DNA of 37,919 nt from Verrucomicrobiales bacterium (GCA_029213025.1 JARGOZ010000058.1:1-37919); one strand, 5' to 3'. Shown: positions 8,499 to 19,500, numbered from the stretch's first letter. The notes: generated from the letters alone by a model not told the origin. Numbers and translations are program-made.

Positions 8499-9479
8499 CT
8501 AGAAGTCAACTCCGAGGCGAACACCTCCGTGGAATACATCGTTGTTATCCACAGAGCCGCCAGTGACATTGTTGACAACGCCATCTGCCTGCCAGGTGTC
8601 GGGCGTTCCGTTGTATCCAATATATGGAGTCAGAGTTGCGCAGCGTCCCACAATGATGGGCAGTGCTGCTTCGATGTAGTAGTTGTTCCAACCGGCGGCA
8701 CCGGCATCAGCTCCATAAAGAGAAGTTTGAGCACCGTGATCCCATACACCATCGGTGTAAAGAACCCCTGCGGTGAGGTCGATACCAATGCAATCAGTGA
8801 TGCAAAAGGACTTGCTCAATTCAGCTGTGTGAATCCATGCGCCATTGCTATCGTGATCTTCATTGAACAAAGGTCCATTAAAGATTGCGCCGCCAGCACC
8901 AGGGGTGTTGAAGTCATACTGTGAAGTCACAGCCAAATTCACACCGCAGAAGAGGTCTCTGGCAATCGTGATGCCAACTGCGCCGTGGGAGTCACCAACA
9001 TGAGTTCCGTTAAGCGGGTCGTTCGGCAAACGAAGGTTAGGATAGAGCCAGTGGTCATAACGCACAGCCAGGTCAAATCCGCAAAGACTGGGAAGGCCAA
9101 CCTCAGCAAAGATGTTGTGCTGATCACCACTTGGTCTGCCCATTCTGGTAATGTTTGGATTGCCGAGATTACCCTGATTGTTCAGGTTGGAAGTGGAGTT
9201 AAGAGAAGAAATGTGATTAAAACCGACCGTAATTGGCAGGCAGCATTTTTCAAACGTGTAGCTGGCACTCAATCCAACTGCGTCTCTTGAGTATCGCACA
9301 CCCCGAAAGATGTAATCACTCATGTAGGAGACACTGACGTGACCGGGAAGGTCTTCGCAGCAGTCTACCGGACACTTATCGTTTTTAGCGGACGGCGGAC
9401 AATAGTTTCCGGAACCGGCAATCGCTCCTCCAATGGTAACAGACCCGATTAGGGTAGCTAATAGTAGTTTAATTTTCAT
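8499..9479 (-). CDS. Outer-membrane beta-barrel protein of the TIGR02001-like type
   Basis: This is a 326-residue protein with a signal peptide (MKIKLLLATLIGSVTIGGAIA). Just after it are Cys pairs (NYCPPSAKNDKCPVDCCED), then the segment VSVSYMSDYIFRGVRYSRD. The latter matches the opening strand of a conserved barrel family whose members carry SDYxFRG near the N-terminus. The rest is alternating strands, ending VFHGGVRLGVDF with a terminal Phe as expected for barrel insertion. An even number of Cys residues near strand ends suggests disulphides. It has its own sigma70-like promoter and strong terminator, so it is monocistronic. Substrate unknown; the nearby metal genes are suggestive but the palindromic boxes are not found upstream of it. 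Confidence 0.75.
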   Translation of the reverse strand: MKIKLLLATLIGSVTIGGAIAGSGNYCPPSAKNDKCPVDCCEDLPGHVSVSYMSDYIFRGVRYSRDAVGLSASYTFEKCCLPITVGFNHISSLNSTSNLNNQGNLGNPNITRMGRPSGDQHNIFAEVGLPSLCGFDLAVRYDHWLYPNLRLPNDPLNGTHVGDSHGAVGITIARDLFCGVNLAVTSQYDFNTPGAGGAIFNGPLFNEDHDSNGAWIHTAELSKSFCITDCIGIDLTAGVLYTDGVWDHGAQTSLYGADAGAAGWNNYYIEAALPIIVGRCATLTPYIGYNGTPDTWQADGVVNNVTGGSVDNNDVFHGGVRLGVDF

Positions 9480-9539
9480 TTGAATCTTTTTTGGTTACTC
9501 AGCTTCGCGCATTTATTAAATGTGAGAGGCTGTTTTGCG

Positions 9540-9569
9540 ACTATATCTCGAATGCGAGAATCAAATCAA
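9540..9569 (-). promoter_or_regulatory. Sigma70-like promoter for the barrel gene
   Basis: On the minus strand TTGATT (9564-9569), an 18-base spacer and TATAGT (9540-9545) fit a housekeeping promoter. It would place the RNA start some 50 bases upstream of the ATG at 9479. The spacer contains a 5-bp inverted repeat, TCTCG/CGAGA (9546-9559). Confidence 0.45.
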
Positions 9570-9767
9570 GAGGTAAATTACATTTTCTCTAAGAAATTTT
9601 GTTTCCTCCGACTCAATCAATTACGTAGGGTTGCTTTTTCGATGCTTCGCTTCTGAGGTGTATTTAATCCGCTGGAATTTCCGGAGCCGTCGATTTAGAA
9701 AACCTCAACCGGATGCAGCTACGACTTTCCCCTTTCCAAAGGGCTGGCTCAATTTTACTGTGTGCCA

Positions 9768-11987
9768 ATGAGTAAGTGGTTTGGTTTCCTGTGGATTTTG
9801 CTGATGAGTTTCCTGTGGTTACCCGCAGTCGGGGTGTCGCAGGAGGATTCTATGTCGGATAAAATCGTGGTCGTGAAGCTTCGTTCGGATGATCTGAAGG
9901 AGGCCAAAGGCGTGCGCGAATGGGAACAACTCCTCAATAAAGCAGAGCAAGAGGTGCCACAGGTCCTGATTTTCGATTTGAATTTGAAAGGCGATCTGCC
10001 GTGGTCGGTCCAGGAGCGGATTCTTGAAAGTCTCTCGGAGCTGAAAGTGCCAACGATCGCTTATGTAAATTCGACCGCCACCGGTGCCGGAGCGCTTATC
10101 GCTGTGGGCAGCGATTCGATCTATCTCTCGAAAAGCGGCATCGTCGGCGGAGCGGGGATCGATGTCGTCGATATGGAAAATGAGGAGGCCCGCAAGCGGC
10201 TCCTCTCCCAGCAGCTTTCCCTGCTCAAAGCCCGGGCCCGAAGTCTCGCCAGGGTGAAGGGCCACCGCCCGGAACTGGTAGAGGCGTTTATCGACAGTGA
10301 AATCGAGGTGATTTACGGCAATGATGTCGTTTCCAAACGGGGCGAAATTTTGACCCTGACTGCGACGGAGGCGGTGAAGCCGATCCCGGATGGCAAGCCG
10401 CTGCTCGCCAAAGGCATCGCGCCTTCGTTGGAGGATCTCCTGAAAATGGAAAACCTGAAGGGTGATAGAGTCGAATTCACCCCGCGGGAGTTTGTCCAGC
10501 AGCGCAACCAGGCCCGTTTCAAAACAACCCTCGAAAAGAAGAAAAAAGAGGAGGATACCGAAGATTCCGACAGCCTTTTTGCGAAGCGCAGCGGCGAGAG
10601 TTATGAAGGCAAAATCATCATTCTCGAAGTGGGACTCGATGCGCTTTCCAGCGGCAAAGCCCAGTTCGATTTTATGGATCGCACCTTGAAAAAGGCCCAG
10701 CTCGACGGGGCAAAGGCGGTGATTTTTGATCTCGACACGCCCGGAGGCTACGCCTGGTACACCCAGGGCCTGATTCTCAACAGTCTTCAGGATGTCTCCA
10801 TCCCCACTTATTCCTTTGTCAACACCCGGGCTGAATCCGCCGGGGCCATTGTCGCTCTCGGGACCGATCACATCTACATGCGCCCCGCGGCATCAATCGG
10901 CTCGGCACTGGTTGTCACCGGCACGGGCTCGGATTTGTCGAGCTCGATGAACAGCAAGCAGACTCAGATGATTATCAGCGTGGTGCGCAATATGGCTGAG
11001 CTGAAAGGCCATAACCCGGATATCGCCGAAGCATTTGTCACCCGTGACAAGGAAGTGAAAATCGGCGGCACAGTAATTCATCCCAAAGGCGAGGTGCTCA
11101 ACCTGAATACCATCGAAGCGATGGAAGTAATCGACGGCAGACCGGTTCTCGCCAAAGGCATAGCCAACACTCTGGAAGATCTTGTCGAGCAGGAGGGGCT
11201 GGAAGGCGAAATCATCAAAGCGGAATCCCTCGGTATGGAGACCTTCGCCCACTGGGTGCAGAAATTTTCCGCGATCCTGATCATTATCGGCATCGCCGGG
11301 GTCTATCTGGAGATGAAAACACCCGGTTTTGCTCTGCCGGGGTTGATCGGCCTGGGGGCGTTTGCGCTGTATTTTTTCGGCAATCATTTTGCCGGAAATC
11401 TCGCCGGCTACGAGTTGGTGGTGGTGTTTGTGCTTGGTTTGATCCTCATCGGAGTGGAAATTTTCCTTTTCCCGGGGCTGATGATTCCCGCCCTCGTCGG
11501 CGGGCTGATGGTTGTGGGTTCGCTGTGGCTGGCTCTGGTGGATCGCGTCGATCTGGAATGGAAATGGTCGGATCTGCCCAGCTCCGGCGGCTGGACCGGT
11601 GACGAATCGGCGGGCTGGTTCGATATTTTCCGGGGCGCCTTCAATACCATGGGGCTGGGCATCGTCGGCGGTCTCGCCGCTGTGTTGCTGATGATGCGTT
11701 TCCTGCCGAAAACAAGGTTTGCCGGTATGTTGATTCTCAAAGAATCAATCGCTTCCGGCGCTTCCATCGATGGCCAGATGACCCGCTCCCCCAATCCGGA
11801 GGGCCGGGAAGCCGTTTCCTACCTGGGTTGGCAAGGGGAGGCTACTACCGATCTTCGCCCGGCGGGCAAAGGCCGTTTCCGGGGTAAACAGCTCGACATC
11901 ATCACCGAAGGGGAGTTTATCCCGAAAGAAACCCCGATTGTCGTTTCGCGTCATGAAGGAAGTCGCATTGTAGTGAAAAAGGCGTAA
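9768..11987 (+). CDS. NfeD-family membrane serine protease with duplicated ClpP-like domain
   Basis: The start is ATG 9768 (a GTG lies two codons earlier); 739 residues with a signal peptide. Two ClpP/SppA-like domains occupy about residues 28-240 and 280-480, each ending in a parallel segment (KPLLAKGIAPSLEDLL and RPVLAKGIANTLEDLV). In the second, RAESAGA places the nucleophile at Ser357, and Lys397 sits at the spacing expected for the Ser-Lys dyad of 1510-N proteases. In the first, the matching segment is TATGAGA, with Gly106 instead of Ser and, by eye, Gln148 instead of Lys. Transmembrane helices at about 500-590 and 625-650 and a C-terminal NfeD OB fold (WQGEATTDLRPAGKGRFRG) follow. Family members cleave membrane proteins, often beside slipin; none is adjacent here. 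An Rrf2 gene follows 39 bases later. Confidence 0.85.
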   Translation: MSKWFGFLWILLMSFLWLPAVGVSQEDSMSDKIVVVKLRSDDLKEAKGVREWEQLLNKAEQEVPQVLIFDLNLKGDLPWSVQERILESLSELKVPTIAYVNSTATGAGALIAVGSDSIYLSKSGIVGGAGIDVVDMENEEARKRLLSQQLSLLKARARSLARVKGHRPELVEAFIDSEIEVIYGNDVVSKRGEILTLTATEAVKPIPDGKPLLAKGIAPSLEDLLKMENLKGDRVEFTPREFVQQRNQARFKTTLEKKKKEEDTEDSDSLFAKRSGESYEGKIIILEVGLDALSSGKAQFDFMDRTLKKAQLDGAKAVIFDLDTPGGYAWYTQGLILNSLQDVSIPTYSFVNTRAESAGAIVALGTDHIYMRPAASIGSALVVTGTGSDLSSSMNSKQTQMIISVVRNMAELKGHNPDIAEAFVTRDKEVKIGGTVIHPKGEVLNLNTIEAMEVIDGRPVLAKGIANTLEDLVEQEGLEGEIIKAESLGMETFAHWVQKFSAILIIIGIAGVYLEMKTPGFALPGLIGLGAFALYFFGNHFAGNLAGYELVVVFVLGLILIGVEIFLFPGLMIPALVGGLMVVGSLWLALVDRVDLEWKWSDLPSSGGWTGDESAGWFDIFRGAFNTMGLGIVGGLAAVLLMMRFLPKTRFAGMLILKESIASGASIDGQMTRSPNPEGREAVSYLGWQGEATTDLRPAGKGRFRGKQLDIITEGEFIPKETPIVVSRHEGSRIVVKKA

Positions 11988-12026
11988 TAATAGCGTGCGC
12001 CACAATTCCTGAATTCATTCCAACCA

Positions 12027-12455
12027 ATGCAAATTTCAAAAAAATCAGAATATGCTGTCCGGGCGATTGCCATTCTGGCCTCTCATGGCACAGAAAATTC
12101 GATGCAGGCCCAGGAATTGGCGCAGGCCGGTGAGATCCCTCAGAAATTTCTCGAACAGATTCTGTTAATCCTCAAGCGCGGCGGGCTTGTCGTCAGCAAA
12201 AGAGGCGTGGGTGGTGGTTACCGGATTGCGAAACAGCCCCGGCTCATCACCGTTCTGGAAGTCATCATCAATATCGAAGGCGACATCAACCCGCTGCCCG
12301 AGCCGCACAGCACGCGGGAGTTCCCCGGCTCCAAAGGGATCATCCATTGTTTCACCACCGCGACGGGAGCCTACCAGTCTGCTTTGGAGCGGACTACGAT
12401 CGAGGATCTCCTCGAGCACGACTCCGGTGACAACATGGCCGGATTTGGGATCTAA
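12027..12455 (+). CDS. Rrf2-family transcriptional regulator lacking the Fe-S cysteine triad
   Basis: The 142-residue product opens MQISKKSEYAVRAIAILA and continues with a winged helix (GGLVVSKRGVGGGYRIAK), the hallmark of Rrf2 proteins, which bind promoter DNA as dimers. Members such as IscR and NsrR hold a 2Fe-2S or 4Fe-4S cluster on three Cys residues in the region near residues 90-110; here only one Cys (Cys108) is present, so this protein probably does not carry that cluster. It follows the NfeD gene and may share its transcript. Its TAA stop runs into a partial copy of the dispersed 22-nt repeat. The target genes cannot be told from the sequence. Confidence 0.85.
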   Translation: MQISKKSEYAVRAIAILASHGTENSMQAQELAQAGEIPQKFLEQILLILKRGGLVVSKRGVGGGYRIAKQPRLITVLEVIINIEGDINPLPEPHSTREFPGSKGIIHCFTTATGAYQSALERTTIEDLLEHDSGDNMAGFGI

Positions 12456-12510
12456 CCCTGTTAGGTCCGAAACTGTACCCTGTTAGGTCCGGCATTAAAG
12501 AGGGTACAGT
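12455..12510. repeat. Dispersed repeat element, minus orientation: two copies of the core in tandem plus one inverted copy
   Basis: ACTGTACCCTGT at 12472-12483 is preceded by a partial copy (ACCCTGT, 12455-12461) at 22-nt spacing and followed by an inverted copy (AGAGGGTACAGT, 12499-12510). ACTGTACCCT (12472-12481) and AGGGTACAGT (12501-12510) can pair as a perfect 10-bp stem. It fills the gap between the convergent Rrf2 and deiodinase-like genes and so may work as a two-way transcription stop. Read on the minus strand, its offsets (27 then 22 nt) equal those of the element at 33056. Confidence 0.85.
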
Positions 12511-12516
12511 CCGGTA

Positions 12517-13236
12517 TCAGCTTTCGATCTGTTTCATCAGCCACGTTTCGAGGCTGATGGATTGCAACGGATCGGGAAGATCGGTTTTTCCCTCCATTTC
12601 CTCTTCCAATAGAAAGAAATTCGACGCGTCGGAAACCCGGTAGCCCCACGGGCCGGGATCACCTTTGAAAACGATATGCCCTTTCCGGTCGACGACAAAA
12701 ATCCTCGCCGGCCACGCCGCATACCGGATAGCGGCCCGGTCGTCCATCGAATCTGTCAGCACCGGAAAATCGAATTCGAATTTTCGGCACAAGCGGCCCG
12801 CGACATTGCGACGGATTTCCAGGGTGGTGGGATCAATGATTCTCGGGAATTTGTCCTTCTTTGAGTAAAACCCGTCGGCTGGATGGGCTTCGCGAATATA
12901 GACAAATACAAAATGAAACTGATCCCCGAACCGGGCTTGAAGCTTGCGCACGTGCGGTGCTCCGTTAAAAGTGCGGTCACAGCTGAGGCTGCCGAAAATC
13001 AGGACGGTGGGTTTTTCTTTCCAGAACGATGAAAGTTTCACCGAGTCACCGCTGTCATAACGGGTGAGAGAAAGGTCCGGTGCGGGTGCTCCCGGCTCCG
13101 GCGCGCTTTTTTCCCGCAATTCGATAATTTCCATCGCCATTTCCTTATCCGTGACAGTTTTGGACCGGAAAGAATCGCCATCCCGGCAACCGGGGCAGAT
13201 CAAACAAATCAGGCCGAGTAGTATAAATGGGCGCAT
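12517..13236 (-). CDS. Deiodinase-like thioredoxin-fold protein with Cys at the selenocysteine position, exported
   Basis: The ATG at 13236 is chosen because it begins a hydrophobic signal segment (MRPFILLGLICLICPGC); the frame is open upstream to 13437 but that part has no protein character. The product has 239 residues. APDLSLTRYDSGDSVKLSSF and PTVLIFGSLSC form the start of a thioredoxin-like fold, with Cys86 (codon TGT) where iodothyronine deiodinases have selenocysteine. VYIREAHPADGF (112-123) is the strong deiodinase-family signature. A bacterial role in deiodination is unproven; thiol redox or peroxide chemistry is as likely. Cys17 could be a lipidation site, but the residue at -3 is Cys rather than Leu. 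It converges on the Rrf2 gene across the repeat element. Confidence 0.75.
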   Translation of the reverse strand: MRPFILLGLICLICPGCRDGDSFRSKTVTDKEMAMEIIELREKSAPEPGAPAPDLSLTRYDSGDSVKLSSFWKEKPTVLIFGSLSCDRTFNGAPHVRKLQARFGDQFHFVFVYIREAHPADGFYSKKDKFPRIIDPTTLEIRRNVAGRLCRKFEFDFPVLTDSMDDRAAIRYAAWPARIFVVDRKGHIVFKGDPGPWGYRVSDASNFFLLEEEMEGKTDLPDPLQSISLETWLMKQIES

Positions 13237-13504
13237 AGGGCGGGGTGAGAGGCGAATTCGAAATGCCGACGGAGCCGACGTTCGGAAAGGAAATATGCCC
13301 GGTCTGATTGACTGCGCAAAAAAAATCCACATTTGCTGATAAAAAGAGTCACACAGAATCGGGCGGAGACAATTTTTGGTAAGAAGAAACTCAAAAACGG
13401 TAATTTTTGCGTTTACAAAGCGTTTTCCACCTGCCAAATCTTAAGATTAGCTTTGCTGAAGCCGCTTTTTTTTAAACTACTATCATCCTCCGGAAAATAA
13501 TTTT

Positions 13505-16500
13505 ATGAAGACCACAGCCTCTCGTTTAAGAAGAAACTGGTTTATTCAAAGTCTCTGCACGATTTTGATGATACCCGGTTTGGTATTGTTTCCCGTTGCC
13601 ATTCAAGCGAATCCAGCTGGAGCGAACGTGGTGGCGGGTGCCGTCAATTTTAATGGACTGGGAACCTCAAATCTAACCATCAATCAATCGTCGAACACGG
13701 CATTGATTAACTGGAACAGTTTCTCAATCGGAACCGGGGAGATCACGCAGTTCGTCCAGCCGAGCATTAATGCACTGGCGATCAACCGGGTTACAGGCGG
13801 GAATCTCTCGGCGATCTACGGGCAGCTGAAAGCCAACGGAAACGTGATGGTAATCAACCCGGCCGGGATTCTTGTCGGGGCCAGCGGGGTCATTGATATC
13901 AAAGGCTCGGTGACTCTGTCGACTTTGGATGCTGCCAACCAGGATTTGCTCAACGGAGGTTCAACCCTGTTTAGTGGAACCGGCGGTGCCGGCGTGACCA
14001 ACTACGGGGTGATTTCCGGTCGCGACGTAATTTTCCTCGGTAACTACATCGACAACCAGGGGCGCATCACAGCGGCTCAGTCGATTGCAATGGGTGTCGG
14101 GGGCGAGATTCTTCTGGGCCAGACTCCGGATGGAGCATCGATTTCCGTTCGTGGCGGCGGAGCCGGTGCAGATACCGGTATCAGCAACTCCGGTTCGATC
14201 ACGGGGGGCAACGTGTATCTTGAGGGACACGGAAACTCCTACAACAAAGCGATCAATAACTCCGGCACAGTTCGCGCCACAGGATTTAACTTCCGCGGTG
14301 GTCGACTGACTCTCAAAGGCGGTTCCGGCAGCCGGATTGTGAACACCGGTAATATGTATGCCCGTCAGGAAAACGGCACAGGCGGTGAAATTGCCGTATC
14401 CGGAGGAACGGTTGATATCAACTCCGGAGTGGTTGATGCGTCCGGCACGCAGGGACGTAACGGTGGATCGATCGATGTACAGGCGGAAGATATAACTTTC
14501 GGTGAAAATGCCTTGATGATTGCTGACGGTAAAGACGGCGGATCTATCAATCTCGATGCTTCAAATACATTGACCGTTGGAGGAACCGCAACCTCCACCG
14601 GCGACACCGGAGACGGTGGTTCAATTGATTTGTCCGGTGACATTGTTGAAGTTCAATCCACTGCGATGGTCGATGTATCCGGTTTCTCCGGTGGCGGTTC
14701 CGCCCGTTTCGGAGGCGGTTTTCAAGGCAGTGATGACAGCATTCGGAATGCGACCAGCCTTAATGTAGAGGAAGGTTCTCTGGTGCTTGCTGACGGCACG
14801 TTCGGTGATGGTGGTACCGTGATTTTTTGGTCTGATTATGACACAACTTTCCGGGGTGAGGTTTCCGCTCAGGCTCTCGGAATGGTTGGAAACGGCGGGC
14901 TCGTCGAAGTTTCCGGAAAAGACACTCTGACCTTTCGCGGTGTGGTTTCGACCCTCGCGTTGAAAGGTAGAACGGGGACTCTTTTGCTCGATCCCACAGA
15001 TGTTACTATTGTTGATGGGGCACTAGGTGCTTCTGCAGGAGCAACATTGACTGATGATGATGTGAATTTTGCACTTCAGAGCAGTAACGTGATTATTCAT
15101 ACCGGCACGGCTGGTTCCGATGCAGGAAATATTCTTGTCGACAATGACGTGAGAATCGAATGGGGTACACCCAATACGAACGCAGCTGCTGCTCAGAATT
15201 TTCATGATCTGACCTTGCTTGCTAACGGGGACATCACTGTTGAAGGGCACATTATCAGTCATGGTGCTGGAAACGTAAACCTCTTTGCTGGTTGGGACGG
15301 GGTGACGAATGTCGCAGGTCTTGGGATTCCTGATGTGAATTTCCCCAATGCCAATCAGGCTCCGGGGAGGATTGATTTCGCTGCGCTTCGCGAATTCGGA
15401 ACCCCGGTAGAAGGTCGGGGTATCGTCTCGATCAACCACATTGGGAATGATCAGGCGGTTCAGGTCGGTAGCCGTTTTGGTGAAACCAATGTGATCGCCA
15501 CCGATTTGAAAATCGAAGTGCCTCTCGGAGGTAGTGATCGTTTTGCTCATCTGGGTTACCGTGCCACGACACATACGGAATCGGGAGGTGCCGGTCAGTA
15601 TGGATTGATTAACTCTTCCGTATTTCGTCAAGGGTACACGGGGGGAAATACTGTAGGCACCGCCGAAGCCGGGTTTGAGGTGGATCTAACAGGTTCAGTT
15701 TTCGATGTTAATAACAATCCGGACATGGCTAATAGTGGAAACATCAATGTCGAGGTGGAACGCAGTATTTTTCTCACAGGCGAGCCCGGTGGTGGTGACT
15801 CACGGAAGTATGTGCAAATTGGTCACGGCGGTAGTTCCGATGTTCGTGATACTGATCTTCGCACCGGAGGTAGCACCAACCAGATCGAACACAGTTTGAT
15901 CAACGCGGACCATTCCGGAAATATTCATGTTGTAGCGGGTCGCAGCCAGGCGGGCATTATACAGATTCAGGCCGGTCGGGAGACCAGTTACGGCAAGATC
16001 GGTCACGGAGGCCTCAGTAACCCTGCTGCAGATGTTACGGCCAGAGGGGCCGGTGCGTATAAAGGAGATATTAGCGTTATCAACCAAAACGGCAGCATTA
16101 TTGCCTTCGGTAATGATGAGAACAGTGGTGGATGGGCCGGATTTACCCAGATCGGTCATGGAGGTTATCGGAATTCCCGGACTGCTGAAGTAACCGAAGG
16201 TCTCGCTACCGGAAATACAAATGTTCTGGATTACGATGATGCGAATGGAGCTACCAAAGATGATGACGCCGGGAATCCCAATTTTGACCAGACTCTGGGA
16301 ACCCGTGTTCTCGATCCGGACTTACTCACTCCGGACGGAAACGCCGTGGGTGACCAGGGAAATATTCGTGTGGAAGCCATTAACGGTATTGTCCGGTTTC
16401 AGGCTGGTAATAGCAGTCGCTCCTCGGCCAGGATCGGTCACGGTGGTCACGAAAGACCCGGTAATATCGGTTCATTCAACGCTGACGGCACAGTGGCGGA

Positions 16501-19500
16501 GAATGCGGACATAACCGTGATCGGTGATGCCGTTTTATTCCTGAATACATTTGACAACGACGACCAGAGGATGGTTCAGATTGGTCACGGTGGTTATATG
16601 TCGCCGGGGAATGCAGCCGGAAACATTTATGTGGAATCAAAGACGGGGAAGGTCGAGTTTGAAGCTGGAGGGAACTATGGTTTTGCGATGGTCGGGCATG
16701 GCGGTCATGTCCACACCTGGGACACCGATAACCAGGGGGTTTCCGGAACACTCAGCGGGAATGTCACTGTCAAATCAGCAGGGGACATAATTTTCGGCGG
16801 TGGAGGTCGTCCGGATAATTTCATTGCAACGAGGGCCTGGAAGCAGATCGGTCACGGTGGTTTTGGTTGGAATTCACAATCAGGAAATGCTGATCCACTG
16901 AGAAACGCCCACTACGGTGATATCAAAGTGACAGCCGGTGGAGAGATTGATTTTAAAACATCTATCGTGAATGAGATTGGCGGTTACCAAAATTTTTCCC
17001 TGATCGGTCACGGTGGTTATGCCGCGAGAGGAAATCACTACGGCAAAATCGATGTGAATGCCGAAACCGGTATCACCTTTGAATCTTTTGGCGGATGGGA
17101 TATCCGGGAGGATGACTTCGGGGCTGACAGTGCCGGCGGGAATCAGAACTTCTCTATGATCGGTCATGGTGGTTATGAAAACGATCACACAACTGGCGCA
17201 ACTGGAGGCGGCGCAAATGAAGTTGAGTTAGGTGGTAAAGCCGGCACGGCGCGGGATTCCTCCATCAATGTGAATACAGCTTCAGGTGATATCATTTTCA
17301 TTGCTCCACAGAAAGACAGAGTGGAAGCAACCAGAGCCCTGGCGGAAGCCGGTGGTGGGAATTTTTCCAATGATGGCGATGAAGAACTCGATTATTTGAG
17401 TGCCTATGCGGAAGACTCTTTTGTGCAAATCGGTCACGGAGGTACCGGTGAGGGTAGATATTACGATCCGACTGATGGTTACAACACCGGTGGTGTAAGC
17501 GGCGATATTACCGTGACGGCAGGTGACGGGAAAATCGAGTTTGTCGGCTCGACAATCAAACGGGAATATTCATCCCACATATCTTTGCTGCTCAACGGTA
17601 ATGCCGATGTATACGGAGATGAAGGGCGGGACTCGTTTAATTCACGCCAGTCTGTATACAACTACGCTCAAATCGGACACGGCGGCGAAGCGATTCGCGG
17701 CACCAAGTCCGGCGATATTGTGGTCACTGCTCAGGATGATATCTTTATGGAAGCCGGGGACGGGTCCAGATCCTATTCAATGATTGGTCACGGTGGTTGG
17801 GATTCCGATGCACCTACGGATAACAGCACCAATGCGAATCATGCTCCACAAACCAACATTGGGATTGTAGGCGAAGGTAATATCATCGTGAACAGTATCG
17901 GAGGTAGTGTCAAAATGCATGCCGGAGATGGTGACGGGACGTTCGATGTGTCCGACCTCTCATGGACGCAGATCGGTCACGGCGGACGCAGCTCCAATGG
18001 CTCAGTTACTGACTCGTTCATTGAGGTGACTGCTGGCGGCGGCGATCTGGAGTTGTATGCCGGTGTTTCAGCCCGTGAAAACTTTGCACTCATCGGTCAT
18101 GGTGGTCGCGACAGCCGGGCGCAAACTTGGGGTGGTGATATTGATATTTACGCAGAAAACAACATCACTTTAATTAGTAGGGAATCCGGCTACGAACAGG
18201 CTTCCGCCTTTGCCCAGATAGGTCACGGTGGTTATGATACCGATTTTCAGGGCAACAATGACATCCCTCTGTATGGTCTTGGTTCGGTAGTTACAGGGGA
18301 GATCAATATTGTCGCCGCAACCGGCGATATCACATTGCTGACAGGTGTTGACGTAACATCCGCCCACTCAGGTGGAGCAGGAAATTTTCGCTACGAGGGC
18401 GATGATCCGGTTCTGCTGACAGGTTATGCCGGTAACAGTGGTACCGAAGGTAACGTAGACGGTAATACAGCCAGCACAGACTTCGCCCGCGGACCGGATG
18501 GCGACCATGGATTTGGTCCTGACGGCATAGGATGGAACGCTGATGATGATCTGGTCGCCCGGGCGGACAATGTGGAGCAAGCCGGCGCAGATGGAAACAT
18601 CCACACAAGGGCCGATAATATCTATCAAATCGACCGCAACGGTGACGGTATTTTTACAGATGACCCCGACCCTGCCGTGGATGAGGTATTTATTGGCGAA
18701 ATTCCGGTATCAGCCGGTTACATGTTCGGCGGTGGAAGAGGCACGATTGCCGAGCGGTATGACCACGATAACAACGGCAGTAACGATGGTGTCAACTACG
18801 CCGGAGCTCAGGGTGGGTGGACCAGGATCGGTCACGGCGGACAGAGCACCAATATCACTGTGATCAACCAGGACATCAACATTACCGCTGGTGGCAATAT
18901 CATAGGCGTTGCCGGTGAAGTTCGCGATGCTATGGTCCAGCTCGGACACGGAGGTGGCCCTGATTCGTGGAGTGGGAACAGTACCCGACGTAGAACGGTT
19001 TCAACCGGGGATATCGATATCACCGCAGGATTGAATATCGAAATGTATGCTGGAAGCGGAAACAACTCCGCTGTAAAAATCGGAATGGGTGAATACCAGC
19101 CAACCGCTGACCGCAGCAGAGTGGAATCTGGAACTAACGCCCAAAGCGGAAATCGCGTTGCTACGTGGGAGGGTGATATTTTTGTCAAGGCCGGTGAGAA
19201 CATTATTCTCGATGCGGATGAGACCGCTACGGTCGTATTGTTCAATCGCGATATTAACGTGGCTGGCGTTGGTGACATCATTGGAGTTAATCAGTTTGCA
19301 CTCCAGGATACCCTCATCAACGGAAATGACATGAACAGAGTTCTGATTGGGCATCTTGATACAAATGATAACCGGGCTGGCCACGGGAACCTTTCTTCCT
19401 CAGGCGACACTTTCATTGCCGTAAGTCGGAATAATCCCGATTATCTGGGAGGGGGAACCGGTTACTTAGAAACCAGGGTTAGTCCGGGAAATGCTAACGG

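Noticed and set aside
9819..10871. Long minus-strand open frame opposite the NfeD gene
   Set aside because: It is a shadow of a well-recognised protein on the other strand and shows no family features.
12027..12455. IscR-type Fe-S regulator
   Set aside because: Only one Cys is present; the three cluster ligands are missing.
12517..13236. Selenoprotein
   Set aside because: The key position is a TGT codon, with no in-frame TGA.
13237..13504. Promoter of the giant-gene operon (TTGCTG, 19-base spacer, TACTAT at 13453-13483)
   Set aside because: The spacer is long and the -35 match is weak in an AT-rich stretch, so I do not list it as a feature. Nothing else is visible in this gap.
15818..18955. 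RTX-type calcium nonapeptides
   Set aside because: The motif is IGHGG with long spacers and lacks the GGxGxDxUx nonapeptide period.
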